The notes: a model not told the origin generated them from the letters alone. A DNA stretch of 64,000 nucleotides from Mycolicibacterium madagascariense (GCF_010729665.1 NZ_AP022610.1:744001-808000), one strand, 5' to 3'; shown: positions 1-9,931, numbered from the stretch's first letter. A program made the numbers and translations.

Positions 1-595
1 CGAAGGGGATGTTGAATTCCGAGGCGAACTTCGCGGTCAGCGCGGGGGTGCGCTTGGGGCCGCCGCCGCCGATGATGATCGGCGGCGGCGTCTGCACGGG
101 CTTGGGCAGGGCCGGGGAGTCCTTGACCGTGTAGTGCGTGCCCGCGTAGTCGAACGTCTGACCCGTCGGGGTCTGCCACATGCCGGTGATGATGTCCAAT
201 TGCTCGGCCAGCCGCTCGAACCGCTCGCCCAGGGCCGGGAAGGGGATCGCGTACGCGTCGTGCTCGGCCTCGAACCAACCGGCCCCGATGCCGAGATCGA
301 TTCTGCCGCCGCTCATCTCGTCGACCTGGGCCACCGAGATGGCCAGCACGCCGGGGTGCCGGAACGTCGCCGAGGTGACCATGGTGCCGAGCCGGATCGT
401 CGACGTCTCGCGCGCGATGCCGCCGAGTGTCACCCAGGAGTCGGTCGGACCCGGCAGGCCGTCGCCGGCCATCGCCAGGTAGTGATCGGACCGGAAGAAG
501 GCGGAGTACCCCGCCGCCTCGGCGGTCTTCGCGACGGCGAGTTGGTCGGCGTAGGTAGCGCCCTGCTGAGGTTCGACGAACACACGGAAGTCCAT
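1..595 (-). CDS. LLM-class F420-dependent oxidoreductase, C-terminus cut by window edge
   Basis: Reading from ATG at 595 down to the window edge gives about 198 residues of a luciferase-like TIM barrel. It begins MDFRVFVEPQQGATY, continues with an FFRSDHYLAMAG stretch and a GRIDLGIGAGWFEAEH strand, and reaches GGGGPKRTPALTAKFA, the signature of F420-dependent LLM oxidoreductases. These flavin-like enzymes move hydride between F420 and small substrates in the cytosol; the substrate here is not predictable. The stop lies outside the window. A 104-base gap holding a hairpin separates it from the upstream operon, so it is probably its own transcription unit. Confidence 0.88.
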   Translation of the reverse strand, partial: MDFRVFVEPQQGATYADQLAVAKTAEAAGYSAFFRSDHYLAMAGDGLPGPTDSWVTLGGIARETSTIRLGTMVTSATFRHPGVLAISVAQVDEMSGGRIDLGIGAGWFEAEHDAYAIPFPALGERFERLAEQLDIITGMWQTPTGQTFDYAGTHYTVKDSPALPKPVQTPPPIIIGGGGPKRTPALTAKFASEFNIPF

Positions 596-630
596 CGGCT
601 CAGCTTATTACCTTGGGCCGCCCAGCCCCT

Positions 631-692
631 CGCGAGCAGCCGCAAACATGTCGCAACACGCCGAGGCTGCGACACTTTCGCGTCTGTTCGCG
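631..692 (-). terminator. Imperfect hairpin after the mtr-zwf-GH15-TIGR03085 operon
   Basis: An inner inverted repeat TGTCGCA (649-655) / TGCGACA (668-674) is enclosed by outer arms at 631-643 and 680-692 that pair with one mismatch and one G-T pair. It lies just beyond the stop of the minus-strand operon, as a terminator would. Its outer arms closely resemble those of the clpB terminator at 20628-20684. Confidence 0.6.
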
Positions 693-699
693 GGAGGGA

Positions 700-1323
700 C
701 TAGAGGCCGCGCTCGCCGTCACGGACCGCCTGCACCGCGGAGTCGTCGCCGGAGAACTCGATCTTCGCCTCGTCGCGACCGGAGATGAACATCAGCAGCT
801 CACCGGGGGCGCCGGTCACCACGACCTCGGGACCCTTGCCGACGGTGGCGAGGGTCGTGCCGTCCGGCGTGCGCAGCGACACCCGGGCGGGCGCCTTGGA
901 CATCGTCAGCCGCGACATCAGGCCGACCTGCTTCGCCACCGACGCCGTCGTCTCCCCATCGAGTTCCCGTGGCTGCCAACCGCTTTCGGCACGCCGGACG
1001 TCTTCGTGGTGGATGAACATCTCGGCGACGTTGACGAAGGGGTCGAGCAGCTTGAACGGTGACAGCAGCGGCGGGCCCGCCGCGATCTGGTCCAGGAGCA
1101 CGTTCCAGTCGTTCTCCGCGGCCACCTGGTTCTGCACCCGCTCGGTGTAACCGGCCAGTCGCGGGACGAGGATGCCCGGCGCCGCGTCGAGCCGCCGTTC
1201 GCGAATCACCAGGTGCGCGGCGAGGTCCCGGGTCGTCCAGTCCCCGCACAGGGTGGGTTTGTCTGGGCCTACGCCGCGCATGGTGGTGACGAGTGCGGCA
1301 CGTTCCCGTTGTGCGACGGTCAT
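700..1323 (-). CDS. TIGR03085-type metal-binding protein of the DinB / mycothiol-dependent maleylpyruvate isomerase superfamily
   Basis: This 207-residue cytosolic protein has the MDMPI-type N-terminal fold signature: LCGDWTTRDLAAHL around residues 25-38, then EMFIHHEDVRRA around 101-112. His37, Glu101 and His105 match the His...Glu-x3-His metal site of mycothiol-dependent maleylpyruvate isomerase and other DinB-like thiol-transfer enzymes. Its reaction is unknown. It is the last gene of an operon with GH15, zwf and mtr: its ATG overlaps the GH15 stop by 4 bases (ATGA). The link to mycothione reductase makes a mycothiol-using role plausible, but that is inference. Confidence 0.85.
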   Translation of the reverse strand: MTVAQRERAALVTTMRGVGPDKPTLCGDWTTRDLAAHLVIRERRLDAAPGILVPRLAGYTERVQNQVAAENDWNVLLDQIAAGPPLLSPFKLLDPFVNVAEMFIHHEDVRRAESGWQPRELDGETTASVAKQVGLMSRLTMSKAPARVSLRTPDGTTLATVGKGPEVVVTGAPGELLMFISGRDEAKIEFSGDDSAVQAVRDGERGL

Positions 1324-3152
1324 GGTCGTTCCTTCTTGTCGAGTGCGCGATCCAGGTTGATCGCCGCGCTGATGAGCGCGAAGTGGGTGAAGGCCTGCGG
1401 GAAGTTGCCCACCTGGTCACCGGTGGCGCTGACCTGTTCGGCGTACAGGCCCACGTGATTGGCGTAGGTGAACATCTTCTCCAGCGCCAGTTGGGCGTCC
1501 TCGAGTCGGTCCGCTCTGGTCAGCGCCTCGACGTACCAGAAGGAGCACAGCGAGAACGTGCCCTCCTCGCCGTCCAGACCGTCGGACTCCAGGCTGTAGC
1601 GGAACACCAGGCTGTCGATGACGAGTTCCTTCTCGACGGCTTCGAGGGTGGATAGGAACTTTGGATCGGCAGGCGAGAGGAACTTCACCATCGGCATCAG
1701 CAGCACGCCCGCGTCCAGGTCGGTGCCGTCCTCGGTCTGGGTGAAGGCCTGCAGGTCGTCGTTCCAGCACCGCGACATGATCCGCTCGTAGATCTCGTCG
1801 CGTGTCCTGCACCACGCCGCCAGGTCACCCGGCAGCCCGCGCTGGCGCGCCACCCGGATGGTGCGCTCGAGCGACACCCAGCAGAACAGTCGAGAGGTGG
1901 TGTACGCCTTGGTCTCTCCGCGCACCTCCCACATGCCGGCGTCGTCGCGGTCCCAGTTCTCGGTCACCCACTCGACGACCTGCACGACGTCGTCCCAGGC
2001 GTCGCTGCTGATGCCGGCGCCGTACTTGTTGAACAGGTAGATCGAATCGATCAGCTCGCCGTAGATGTCGAGCTGCAGTTGGTCCACTGCCGCGTTGCCC
2101 ACCCGCACCGGCGTCGAGTCACGGTAGCCGCGCAGATGGTCGAGTTCGGACTCCTCGGTGGGCTGCTTGCCGTCGATGTCGTAGAGCACCCGCAGCGGCC
2201 CCAGGTCGTGGTTCTCGTTGCGCTCGTGGCCGAGTCGCTCCGACAGCCAGCCGATGAACGCGCGGGCCTCGGCGGTGAAGCCCAGTCGCAGCAGGGCGTA
2301 GAGACTGAAGCCAGCGTCACGCACCCACACGTAGCGGTAGTCCCAGTTCCGTTCTCCACCAATGTGTTCGGGCAGGCTGGTGGTCGGGGCGGCGATCACG
2401 GCCCCGGTCGGCTCGTGGGTCAGTAGCTTCAGGGTGATCGCCGACCGGTGCACCACCTCGCGCCACCGGCCGACGTAGCGCGACTGGCTCAACCAGGAAC
2501 GCCAGAAGGACGTGGTCTCGTCGAACAGCGAGTCGGACATGTCGATGCCGTTGCGCGACGGCACGTCGTCCCCGTCGAGGATCTCCAGCACGAACAGGGC
2601 TCGATCGCCCTTCAGGAGTTCGACTTCGGCGCTGACGCAGGTGTTCTCGTCCTCGTCGTCGATGGAGAGGTCGGCGGACCCGATGAGGCCCAGGCGCATG
2701 CCGTCGCCGGTGATGAGCACGCCGTCGCCGTCCTGCTCGGCCCTGCATCGCCGGCGTCCGTAGTCGGGCCTGGCGTCGACGCGCGTGCGGAGGCGGATCT
2801 TGCCGCGTACCCCGGTGATTCGCCGGACGATGCGCTGGCGGTGCGCCGGGTCGCCCGCGCCGAGCACCGGCATGAAGTCGTGCACCTCGGCGACCCCGTC
2901 CTCGGTGAGGAAGCGCGTGATGAGGACGGCGGTGTCGGGAAAGTAGAACTGCTGCGTGCGGGAGACCTCGCACGTCGGGGTCAGGGTCCAGCTGCCGCCG
3001 CGATCGGGATCGAGGATGGAGCCGAACACGCTGGGCGAGTCGAAGCGGGGCGAACAGAACCAATCGATGGTGCCGTCCGTGGCGACCAGTGCGCAGGTTC
3101 TCAAGTCCCCGATCAGCCCGTGATTAGCGATCGCGGGCCAGTGATCAGGCAT
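1320..3152 (-). CDS. Glycoside hydrolase family 15 protein, probable trehalase
   Basis: This 610-residue protein has the GH15 layout: an N-terminal beta-sandwich starting with [19 protein letters not shown], then an alpha/alpha toroid with [20 protein letters not shown] and [16 protein letters not shown], which carry the usual acid/base region. Mycobacterial GH15 enzymes of this length are known trehalases that split trehalose to glucose; glucoamylase-like activity is the alternative. No signal peptide is seen, so it acts in the cytosol. It overlaps zwf upstream by 8 bases and the TIGR03085 gene downstream by 4, so it is translationally coupled in an operon that would turn stored trehalose into glucose and NADPH. 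Confidence 0.9.
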   Translation of the reverse strand: MPDHWPAIANHGLIGDLRTCALVATDGTIDWFCSPRFDSPSVFGSILDPDRGGSWTLTPTCEVSRTQQFYFPDTAVLITRFLTEDGVAEVHDFMPVLGAGDPAHRQRIVRRITGVRGKIRLRTRVDARPDYGRRRCRAEQDGDGVLITGDGMRLGLIGSADLSIDDEDENTCVSAEVELLKGDRALFVLEILDGDDVPSRNGIDMSDSLFDETTSFWRSWLSQSRYVGRWREVVHRSAITLKLLTHEPTGAVIAAPTTSLPEHIGGERNWDYRYVWVRDAGFSLYALLRLGFTAEARAFIGWLSERLGHERNENHDLGPLRVLYDIDGKQPTEESELDHLRGYRDSTPVRVGNAAVDQLQLDIYGELIDSIYLFNKYGAGISSDAWDDVVQVVEWVTENWDRDDAGMWEVRGETKAYTTSRLFCWVSLERTIRVARQRGLPGDLAAWCRTRDEIYERIMSRCWNDDLQAFTQTEDGTDLDAGVLLMPMVKFLSPADPKFLSTLEAVEKELVIDSLVFRYSLESDGLDGEEGTFSLCSFWYVEALTRADRLEDAQLALEKMFTYANHVGLYAEQVSATGDQVGNFPQAFTHFALISAAINLDRALDKKERP

Positions 3153-4557
3153 CGGGCAGTCGCCACCCGTCCGGCCCCGCCAGGACGATCGCCTCGTCGG
3201 GCCCCCAGGAACCGCGCGCGTACGGCAGCGCCGGCGGGGGGTTGTCGAGCACGGGTTGGCAGATCTCCCACAGCCGGTCCACCTCGTCGGCCCTGGTGAA
3301 CAGCGTCTGGTCGCCGCGCATCACGTCGAGCAGCAGCCGCTCGTAGGCCTCGAGGGGAACGTCGTCGGGGTCTTCCTCACCCACGTCGAGATGAAAGGTC
3401 AACGGCACCAAGTCCATTCGCGGACCCGGTCGCTTGGCCACCAGCTCGACCCCGAACTTCGGCGTGTCGCTCAGCTCGAGCATCAGCTGGTTGGGTCCAT
3501 AGTCGCTGTCCCCGAAGCGGCCCTTCGGGGGCGTGCGGTAGGTCAGCGTCACGGTGCGTCGGGTGGCGCCCAGTGCCTTGCCGGTGCGCAACAGGAACGG
3601 CACGCCCTGCCACCGCTCGGTGTCCACGAACGTCTCCAGCGCGACGAACGTCTCGACCTTCGAGTCGTCGGCCACGCCCTCCTCGTCGCGGTAACCCTCG
3701 TACTGGCCGAACACGACGCGGTCCGGGTTCAGCGGCTGCATGGCCGCGAAGACCTTGGCCTTCTCGTTGCGCAACGCGGTGGGGTCCAGATGCACGGGCG
3801 GCTCCATCGCCACGAAGCCCAGCACCTGGCACAGGTGGGTGGAGATCATGTCGCGGAAGCATCCGGTGGACTCGTAGAACGCGCCTCTACCCTCGACCGT
3901 CAGTTCCTCGGGCACGTCGATCTGGACCGACACCAGATTGTCGCGGTTCCATCCCGGTTCGATGAGGCCGTTGGCGAAGCGCAGCGCCAGGATGTTCTGG
4001 ACCGCTTCCTTTCCGAGGAAGTGATCGATCCGGTAGACCTGGTCCTCGTCGATGACGTCCTTGAGCGCGGCGTCGAGTTCGCGCGAGGACTCCAGGTCGG
4101 TGCCGAACGGCTTCTCGACGACGACGCGGGCGTCGTCGGTCAGGCCTTCCTTGCCCAGCATCTTGATCATGGCCTGGGTGGCCTTGGGCGGTATCGACAA
4201 GTAGATCAGGGTGCGGGAGTCCTCGCCGAGACGCGAGTGGGCGTCGCGCACGGCGGCGGCGAGGTCCGTACCGTCGTCGGCGTCGGAAGTCTGAAAGGTC
4301 AACCGGCCCAACAGGTCATCGACGACCTTGCCGTCGAGCTCGCCGACGAATTCCTCCAGGCTGCCCTTGATCTTGTCGCGGAACTCGTCGTCGGACCCCG
4401 GCGAGTGGCGCCCGGACCCGATGATCGCGTACTCCTCGGGAAGTCGGCCCGCCGCCGCCAAGCGGTACAGCCCCGGGAAGAGCTTGCGCTTGGCCAAATC
4501 ACCGGTAGCGCCGAACAATACGAAGACGTGCGGCCCGGGCCGCTCCTGGTCGCTCAT
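3145..4557 (-). CDS. zwf: Glucose-6-phosphate 1-dehydrogenase
   Basis: This 470-residue protein oxidises glucose 6-phosphate to 6-phosphogluconolactone and makes NADPH. The NADP fold motif [16 protein letters not shown] lies near residue 15, and the catalytic signature [14 protein letters not shown] at about 175-188 contains the essential His179 and Lys183. The start is ATG at 4557 (MSDQERPG), which overlaps the mtr stop as ATGA; a longer in-frame reading upstream runs inside mtr and is not used. It sits between mtr, which consumes NADPH, and the GH15 trehalase, which could supply glucose. A second, F420-linked G6P dehydrogenase (fgd1) lies near 49.2 kb. Confidence 0.97.
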   Translation of the reverse strand: MSDQERPGPHVFVLFGATGDLAKRKLFPGLYRLAAAGRLPEEYAIIGSGRHSPGSDDEFRDKIKGSLEEFVGELDGKVVDDLLGRLTFQTSDADDGTDLAAAVRDAHSRLGEDSRTLIYLSIPPKATQAMIKMLGKEGLTDDARVVVEKPFGTDLESSRELDAALKDVIDEDQVYRIDHFLGKEAVQNILALRFANGLIEPGWNRDNLVSVQIDVPEELTVEGRGAFYESTGCFRDMISTHLCQVLGFVAMEPPVHLDPTALRNEKAKVFAAMQPLNPDRVVFGQYEGYRDEEGVADDSKVETFVALETFVDTERWQGVPFLLRTGKALGATRRTVTLTYRTPPKGRFGDSDYGPNQLMLELSDTPKFGVELVAKRPGPRMDLVPLTFHLDVGEEDPDDVPLEAYERLLLDVMRGDQTLFTRADEVDRLWEICQPVLDNPPPALPYARGSWGPDEAIVLAGPDGWRLPDA

Positions 4558-5933
4558 GCCGCGGCCGCTACGTCGAGCAGTGCGTTCTGGACCACTTCGG
4601 TGAGCGCCGGATGGATCCAGTAGGGTCGTCGCGCGAGATCGGTTGCGGTGAGCTGGAATTCGATGGCCATCACGAAGACGTGGATCAGCGTCGCGGCCTG
4701 GGGTCCGATGACGTGCGCGCCGAGCACCAGGTCGGTGTTCCCGTCGATGAGCACCTTGCAGTAGCCGTCGGTGTCCTGCATGGCCCAGCCGTAGGCGACG
4801 TCGGAGAAGTCCCGCCGCCCGACGAGGTAGTCCGGGTGGTCCTTGCGGCACTGGTCCTCGGTCATCCCGACCGATGCGATCTGGGGTTGGGTGAAGACGG
4901 CCGAGGGCACGTGGTCGTGGCTGGCGGCGCGGAGCCGATCGGGATGCAACAGGTTGTGTTTGACCACGTCGGCCTCGCGATTCGCCACGTGTTTGAGCGT
5001 AACCGGTGAGCTGACGTCCCCGAGGGCGAAGACGCCATCGGCGCTGGTTCGGCCGAATGCGTCGACCGAGATCCGGCCGTGGTCGTCGACCTCGACGCCG
5101 CCGGCCTCGGCGTTGAGACGGTCGGCGTTGGGGGTGCGGCCGGAGGCGACCAGCAGTGTGTCGGCGGTGACGGTGCTGCCATCGGACAGTGTCAACGTCA
5201 GGTGGCCCGGCTCACCGGCGATGGCCTGCAGCTCGGCGTTGAGTCGAAGATCCCACCGGGCGCGCATCAGGTCGGTGAACGTGTGGCGGATGTCGTCGTC
5301 CTGCGGTCCGCCGAGGAGTAGGTCGTTCTTCTCGATGATGGTGACCTCGGCTCCGGCCGCCGAGAAGACGTGCGCCAATTCGGCGGCGATGTAACCGCCG
5401 CCGAGGACGGCGAGCCGACGCGGCGCGGTGTCGATCCGCATGATCGTGTCCGACGTCTCGTAGGGCAGGCCGGAGTCGGCGACGACGTCGGGGATCACGG
5501 GTCGGCCGCCGTTGGCGATCACGATCCGATCCGCCGTGAATTCGTGCCGATTGCCGTCCTCGTCGGTGACGACCAGGCGCCGCGGGCCGGTGAATTCGGC
5601 GTGCCCCTGGTAGTAGGTGACGTTGTCGGCTTCTTCGCGACCCTTGCGGCCCTCGTCGGACTGCTGGTCGGTACGCCCGAACACGCGGTCCCGCAAGGCA
5701 TTCCACCGCACGCCACGCTTCTGGGCATCGACGTCGAAGTCGTCTGCGTCGGACACGGTGTCGGCCACCTCGGCGGTGTAGGCGAGCATCTTCGAGGGGA
5801 TGCAGCCGTAGTTGAGGCAGGTGCCACCGGCCCGGCGCTCCTCGACGAGAGCGATGTCCCAGTCGGCCATCGCGTCGTCGATGACCGAGTTGCCCGAACC
5901 CGAGCCGATGATTGCGAGATCGTAGTGCTTCAC
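4554..5933 (-). CDS. mtr: Mycothione reductase
   Basis: This 459-residue pyridine nucleotide-disulfide oxidoreductase keeps mycothiol reduced, using NADPH and FAD. The N-terminal FAD motif GSGSGNS is followed by the redox disulfide [13 protein letters not shown] with Cys39 and Cys44, the same positions as in characterised mycobacterial Mtr. The NAD(P) domain has [12 protein letters not shown], and the C-terminal interface helix contains [13 protein letters not shown] with the catalytic-base His. It begins at GTG 5933, behind a GGAAGG ribosome site. It is the first gene of an overlapping operon with zwf, GH15 and the TIGR03085 gene, which fits NADPH supply for thiol reduction. Confidence 0.96.
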   Translation of the reverse strand: MKHYDLAIIGSGSGNSVIDDAMADWDIALVEERRAGGTCLNYGCIPSKMLAYTAEVADTVSDADDFDVDAQKRGVRWNALRDRVFGRTDQQSDEGRKGREEADNVTYYQGHAEFTGPRRLVVTDEDGNRHEFTADRIVIANGGRPVIPDVVADSGLPYETSDTIMRIDTAPRRLAVLGGGYIAAELAHVFSAAGAEVTIIEKNDLLLGGPQDDDIRHTFTDLMRARWDLRLNAELQAIAGEPGHLTLTLSDGSTVTADTLLVASGRTPNADRLNAEAGGVEVDDHGRISVDAFGRTSADGVFALGDVSSPVTLKHVANREADVVKHNLLHPDRLRAASHDHVPSAVFTQPQIASVGMTEDQCRKDHPDYLVGRRDFSDVAYGWAMQDTDGYCKVLIDGNTDLVLGAHVIGPQAATLIHVFVMAIEFQLTATDLARRPYWIHPALTEVVQNALLDVAAAA

Positions 5934-5971
5934 CGGGCTAACCTTCCCTGTCGGATGGTCGGCCTAAACCC

Positions 5972-6514
5972 CTAGAAGGCTTCTGCTCCCTGGGTGGCCA
6001 CGGACATGCCGTGGTGCGTGGCGTCGTTGGTGAAACGGGTGCCGTCCTCGGTGGCCACGATCGTCCACCCCTGAGCCGAGTACGTGCTGTAGTCGATGGT
6101 GACGACGGGGATGTCGCCGAGGTTGCCGAGAATCCACCGCAGGTGGCCGTCCGCGGTCACCTCGACGCCGTTGGCCGGCTCACCGTCGACCTGTGGTGCA
6201 TTGCTGAACGGTGCCTCGCAACCGACGTTCGTCGAACTGATCTGGCAGCGCGTCTGGCCGGACCTGGTAGCGATGAAGACGTAGCCGTTCTGGGGCGCGA
6301 GCGTCTGCCGCGGTGGGGCGGCGGTCGCCGACGGGGACGACGGCGGGCTCGGCGGCGGCGTCGACGGGGTGGTCCTGGTGGGCTGCGACGTCGGGACGCT
6401 CGGCTCGGCGGGGTTGGCGCCGCTGCCCTGGGGGTTGCCGGGAACCGTGGACTGGCAACCGGCCAGTAGCGCGCCGACGGCGATCGCGCTCACCGCGACC
6501 AGGCGTGCCCTCAT
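5972..6514 (-). CDS. Proline/serine-rich lipoprotein of unknown function
   Basis: This 180-residue protein has a lipoprotein signal peptide with lipobox LLAGC and lipidation at Cys20. A linker rich in Pro, Ser and Thr (about 35-70) follows, then a small domain with two cysteines (TRCQISSTNVGCEAPF) that may form a disulfide outside the membrane. It is a conserved mycobacterial type of secreted domain, but I do not recognise a function. The gene ends 38 bases upstream of mtr on the same strand and may be co-transcribed with it. Confidence 0.8.
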   Translation of the reverse strand: MRARLVAVSAIAVGALLAGCQSTVPGNPQGSGANPAEPSVPTSQPTRTTPSTPPPSPPSSPSATAAPPRQTLAPQNGYVFIATRSGQTRCQISSTNVGCEAPFSNAPQVDGEPANGVEVTADGHLRWILGNLGDIPVVTIDYSTYSAQGWTIVATEDGTRFTNDATHHGMSVATQGAEAF

Positions 6515-6564
6515 CGTTCACAGGCTACGCAGGTTGTGACGAAAGTGACTGTAGTGACTCACCC

Positions 6565-7365
6565 TCAGTCGAAGAGATCGGGTTGCTCCCGGGTGATCTT
6601 GGCGAACAGCGGCTGAAAGCTGAACCAGCCTGCGAAGTGGCTGCCCACCTGGCCGCGGGTCAGCGCAGCCATCTCGTCGTCGATGAGCACCGGGTGGCCC
6701 GCAGCTTCGGCCATCAACTGGGCCTGGCACGACCGCTCCATGGTGATGAACCACCACGCGGCCTCCTCCACGGACTGGCCGACCGTGAGCAGTCCGTGGT
6801 TGCGCAAGATGGCCGCCTTGCGATCGCCGAGGGCATGCGCGATGCGCTTGCCCTCTTCGAGATCGAGCACCACTCCGGAGTAGTCGTCGAAGAGCGCGTG
6901 GTCGTCGTAGAACGCACAGGCGTCCTGGGTGATCGGATCGAGCAAACGACCGAGGGTCGACCACGTCTTGCCGTAGACCGAATGCGAATGCGCCGCGCCG
7001 ATCACGTCGGGACGCGCCGCGTGCACCTGAGAATGGATGGCGAACGCCGCCGCGTTCACCGGCCGATCGCCGTGCACGATCTCGCCGTCGTGCCGGACGA
7101 GCAGGAGGTCGCTGACCCGGATGTGGCCGAAGTGCGTGCCGAACGGGTTCACCCAGAAGTGATCGGTGAGTTCGGGATCGCGCGCAGTGATGTGGCCGGC
7201 CACGCCCTCGTCGAACCCGAACCGACTGAACAGCCGGAAGGCGGCGGCGAGATTCTGCTTGCGGTGCAACCGCTCCTCGTCGACCGTACGGTCCGTGCGG
7301 GGGAACAGCGACGCGGCGTTACCGCCGGCGAGCTTCGCGGCGTCTTCGATTGCGGTGTCCACCAT
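6565..7365 (-). CDS. Class II aldolase/adducin family protein
   Basis: This 266-residue cytosolic protein has the class II aldolase fold. GVAGHITARDPE is the substrate-phosphate region, the zinc ligands are in AAHSHSVYG (first His pair) and ILRNHGLLTVG (third His), and the body has the usual length. Relatives cleave or epimerise phosphorylated sugars such as fuculose or ribulose phosphate; many actinobacterial members of this length have no assigned substrate. The ATG at 7365 gives the N-terminus MVDTAIEDAAKLAGG. It stands alone, 50 bases upstream of the lipoprotein gene. Confidence 0.88.
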   Translation of the reverse strand: MVDTAIEDAAKLAGGNAASLFPRTDRTVDEERLHRKQNLAAAFRLFSRFGFDEGVAGHITARDPELTDHFWVNPFGTHFGHIRVSDLLLVRHDGEIVHGDRPVNAAAFAIHSQVHAARPDVIGAAHSHSVYGKTWSTLGRLLDPITQDACAFYDDHALFDDYSGVVLDLEEGKRIAHALGDRKAAILRNHGLLTVGQSVEEAAWWFITMERSCQAQLMAEAAGHPVLIDDEMAALTRGQVGSHFAGWFSFQPLFAKITREQPDLFD

Positions 7366-7395
7366 GGGGTCGATGCTACGTCCGCGGGCTAGGGG

Positions 7396-8187
7396 TCAGA
7401 TGAGAAACGTCGCCAGCTGCTCGGCGAGCACTCTTGGCGCTTCGAGCGGAATCAGGTGCCCCGGCCCGTCGAGCACGTGGAGTCGCGCGCCGGGGATGAA
7501 CGGCAGCAGGTGCCGGCGCAGCACGTCGACCGGCTCGACGACGTCGCGGCCGGCGGCGATCACCGCGGTGGGGACGGTGATCTGACGGGCCGCTGCCGTG
7601 ACGTCCTCGGCGATGCCGTGCAGCGGCCACTCGAGACGGGCGTCCTGTGCGCCGGCGAGGCTGTCCTCGATGACCATGGCGCGCAGTGATTCCGTGAGCG
7701 GGACCGCGGTCAGGACGTGGTCGACGGCCTCGGCCACGGTGTCGGCGGTGTCGTAGGCGTGGGCCAGCTGCCGTTGGAAGTCCGGCGTGATCGCGGCGGG
7801 GGGCTCGGGTGGCCCGGGCGCGACGAGGATCAAACCTGTGAGAGCAGAGGGTCTTTCGGCGGCGACGAGCTGAGCGACCTTTCCTCCCATGGAATGTCCG
7901 ACGAGCACGACGTCGGTGTCGAGGGCGGTGACGACGGCCGTGGCGTCAGCGGCCAGCTGCGTCAGGCCGTAGGGGCCGGGCAGGCCCGCCGACCGTCCCC
8001 AGCCGCGGTGGTCGTAGGTCGCGACCGGCGTGCGCGGGTCGAGGTGTCCGAGCACCGGGTCCCACGTGCGACCACTGCCGCCCCAGTAGTGCAGGAACAG
8101 CAGCGTCGGGCCGCGGCCGCGCCGGCGGCGCACGCTCAGCGCGCCACCCTCCACCTGCACCCGTTGCTCGTCAAAAGTGTCTGTCAT
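7396..8187 (-). CDS. Alpha/beta hydrolase
   Basis: This 263-residue hydrolase has the nucleophile elbow VLVGHSMGG with Ser99, an oxyanion loop at LHYWGGSG (about 33-40), and a C-terminal GPGHLIPLEAP with the catalytic His. A YDHRGWGRS motif typical of esterases and haloperoxidase-like hydrolases lies between them. The substrate is unknown. Its ATG at 8187 overlaps the stop of the upstream HD gene as ATGA, so the pair is translationally coupled. A longer in-frame reading to 8922 lies inside the HD gene and is rejected. Confidence 0.9.
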   Translation of the reverse strand: MTDTFDEQRVQVEGGALSVRRRRGRGPTLLFLHYWGGSGRTWDPVLGHLDPRTPVATYDHRGWGRSAGLPGPYGLTQLAADATAVVTALDTDVVLVGHSMGGKVAQLVAAERPSALTGLILVAPGPPEPPAAITPDFQRQLAHAYDTADTVAEAVDHVLTAVPLTESLRAMVIEDSLAGAQDARLEWPLHGIAEDVTAAARQITVPTAVIAAGRDVVEPVDVLRRHLLPFIPGARLHVLDGPGHLIPLEAPRVLAEQLATFLI

Positions 8188-8873
8188 GAGGGCTCTTTCG
8201 CGAATGCGACCGGCCGGTCGCCCCACCCCGCGCCATCGACGACGTCGAACCACGTCGGTGCGGCGGGCGATGGATGCAGCAGCTGGTGCACGTGGGCGGG
8301 GAACGTGAGCGGCGGCGCCTTGGCCGGATTGCGTTGCACCTGCTCGGCGAGCATGCCGGCGAAGGCGAACCCGAGGTCGTGGCGCGGCCAGGCGGCGTGC
8401 ACGCGGTCGCTGAAATGCGGTGAGAGCAGCCGTCTCTGGGTGCCCGCGATGTCGGTGCCGATGCCCGCCTGGGCGACGGCGGCGAGCGGTCCGAAGCGGT
8501 GGGCCAGCCCGACGCTGGTGTGCAGCGCGATCGCCGTCCACACCGTCTGGACGAGGCCGGCCTCGACGCCCCACTCGTCGAGGAAGCGCGCGGCGGCGTC
8601 CGCACCGTCGACCTCGAACCGCTGATCGGTGTTCGCATGGTCCGTGGCGCCCAGGTCGTGCAGGACGCAGGTGAGGAACAACAGCTCGTCGTCGGGAGCG
8701 TCGTCGGCCGGTGCGAGGTGGGCCGCGAGCTCCCGCGCGAACAGGTAGCTGCGCACGGCGTGGTTGTAGACGAACTCGGGCGAGACGTCCCAGGTGAGCC
8801 GGCGCGCGGCGACGGCGATCGCCGTGTCGGGCAGTCCGAACTCGACGGCGGGGGCGGCGTCGGGCGGGGGCAT
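8184..8873 (-). CDS. HD-domain protein, cyanamide hydratase-like
   Basis: This 229-residue protein has an HD metal site: His38 in NHAVRSYLFA, His72-Asp73 in CVLHDLGAT, and a further His118 in AIALHTSVG. This arrangement and length match the HD family that includes fungal cyanamide hydratase, though most bacterial members have no proven substrate. A GGAAGG ribosome site lies just upstream of ATG 8873. It is the first gene of a two-gene operon with the alpha/beta hydrolase, divergent from a GlxA-type regulator 95 bases away, so that regulator is the obvious candidate controller. Confidence 0.85.
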   Translation of the reverse strand: MPPPDAAPAVEFGLPDTAIAVAARRLTWDVSPEFVYNHAVRSYLFARELAAHLAPADDAPDDELLFLTCVLHDLGATDHANTDQRFEVDGADAAARFLDEWGVEAGLVQTVWTAIALHTSVGLAHRFGPLAAVAQAGIGTDIAGTQRRLLSPHFSDRVHAAWPRHDLGFAFAGMLAEQVQRNPAKAPPLTFPAHVHQLLHPSPAAPTWFDVVDGAGWGDRPVAFAKEPS

Positions 8874-8956
8874 GGCGGGTCCTTCCTGAAGGCGGTGCCC
8901 TTCGAGGCTGCGCCGTCGCCACCCCAGACGCCAGTGGCTAGATGGACAACCTCGCT

Positions 8957-8962
8957 TAAGAT
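8957..8962 (+). promoter_or_regulatory. -10 element of the GlxA-type regulator gene, leaderless
   Basis: TAAGAT ends 6 bases before the ATG at 8969. This spacing puts transcription start on or next to the start codon, and there is no ribosome-binding site. Confidence 0.55.
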
Positions 8963-8968
8963 CTGGCC

Positions 8969-9931
8969 ATGATCATCGCCGTGCTCGGATGCGACCAGGT
9001 GCTGGGCTTCGAACTGATGACTCCCGGACAGGTCTTCGGCATGGCCAACGTGGCGCTGGCCGAGACGTCCGCCGACCCGCGCTACGACGTCCGCATCTGC
9101 GCGCACGACGGCGTCAGCACCACGCTCGAGTGGGGTGCGGTCGAGATCCGATCGCCGTACGACGTCGAGGACGCGATCGCCGCCGACGTCGTCATCGTGC
9201 CCGGCAGGCGCGACTTCCTCACCCCACCCGACCGCCAGGTGCTCGACGTGTTGCGCGCGGCCCACGATGCGGGCGCCCGCATCGGGTCCATCTGCGTCGG
9301 GGCGTTCACCCTCGCCGCCTCCGGCCTGCTCGATGGCAGGAGGGCCACCACGCACTGGCAGTGGGCCGGGGAGTTGGCGCGACGCCATCCGAGGGTCGAC
9401 GTCGACGCCGCGGCGATGTTCGTCGAGGACGGCCGCGTTCTGACGTCGGCCGGCGTCGCGGCGGGCCTCGACCTCTGCCTGCACCTCATTCGGCAGGACG
9501 CGGGTGCCGACCTCGCCGGCCGGACCGCCCGTCGGCTGGTCCTGCCGAGCTGGCGCGACGGCGGACAGGCACCCTACGCCGAAACCGTTCTGCCGGAGGA
9601 TGATTCGCACTCCCTGCAGTCGACGGTGCGGTGGATGGAGGAGCACGCGCTCGAACCGCTCGACCTGCGCGCGATCGCCGACCATGCCGCGACGAGCGTG
9701 CGCAGTCTCAACCGCCACTTCCGCCAACGTCTCGGCACCACGCCCCTGCAGCTCCTGCTTCAGATGCGCGTCGACCGCGCCCGCAGGTTGCTCGAGTCCA
9801 CCCGGCTGCCGATGGACCTGGTGGCGGAGCAGTCCGGTTTCGCCTCGCACGCGTCGCTGCGCTACCACTTCGTGCGCATCGTGGGGGTGCCGCCGCACCA
9901 GTACCGTTCGAGTTATGTCGCGCGCGTCTGA
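8969..9931 (+). CDS. GlxA-type transcriptional regulator (DJ-1/PfpI domain plus AraC helix-turn-helix)
   Basis: This 320-residue regulator has an N-terminal DJ-1/PfpI glutamine amidotransferase-like domain (about 1-190). It includes the elbow GSICVGAFTLAASGLLDG, with a Cys at the usual nucleophile position, followed by TTHW. A C-terminal AraC-type double helix-turn-helix (about 215-320) has SVRSLNRHFRQRLGTTP and EQSGFASHASLRYHF. Such proteins usually activate or repress a neighbouring catabolic operon in response to a small molecule. It is divergent from the HD/hydrolase pair and 12 bases upstream of an esterase on its own strand. Confidence 0.93.
   Translation: MIIAVLGCDQVLGFELMTPGQVFGMANVALAETSADPRYDVRICAHDGVSTTLEWGAVEIRSPYDVEDAIAADVVIVPGRRDFLTPPDRQVLDVLRAAHDAGARIGSICVGAFTLAASGLLDGRRATTHWQWAGELARRHPRVDVDAAAMFVEDGRVLTSAGVAAGLDLCLHLIRQDAGADLAGRTARRLVLPSWRDGGQAPYAETVLPEDDSHSLQSTVRWMEEHALEPLDLRAIADHAATSVRSLNRHFRQRLGTTPLQLLLQMRVDRARRLLESTRLPMDLVAEQSGFASHASLRYHFVRIVGVPPHQYRSSYVARV

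Noticed and set aside
7396..8922. Apparent HD-hydrolase fusion protein in one frame
   Set aside because: The frame upstream of 8187 is not the HD frame; the HD protein is encoded in a different frame and the two genes overlap by ATGA.
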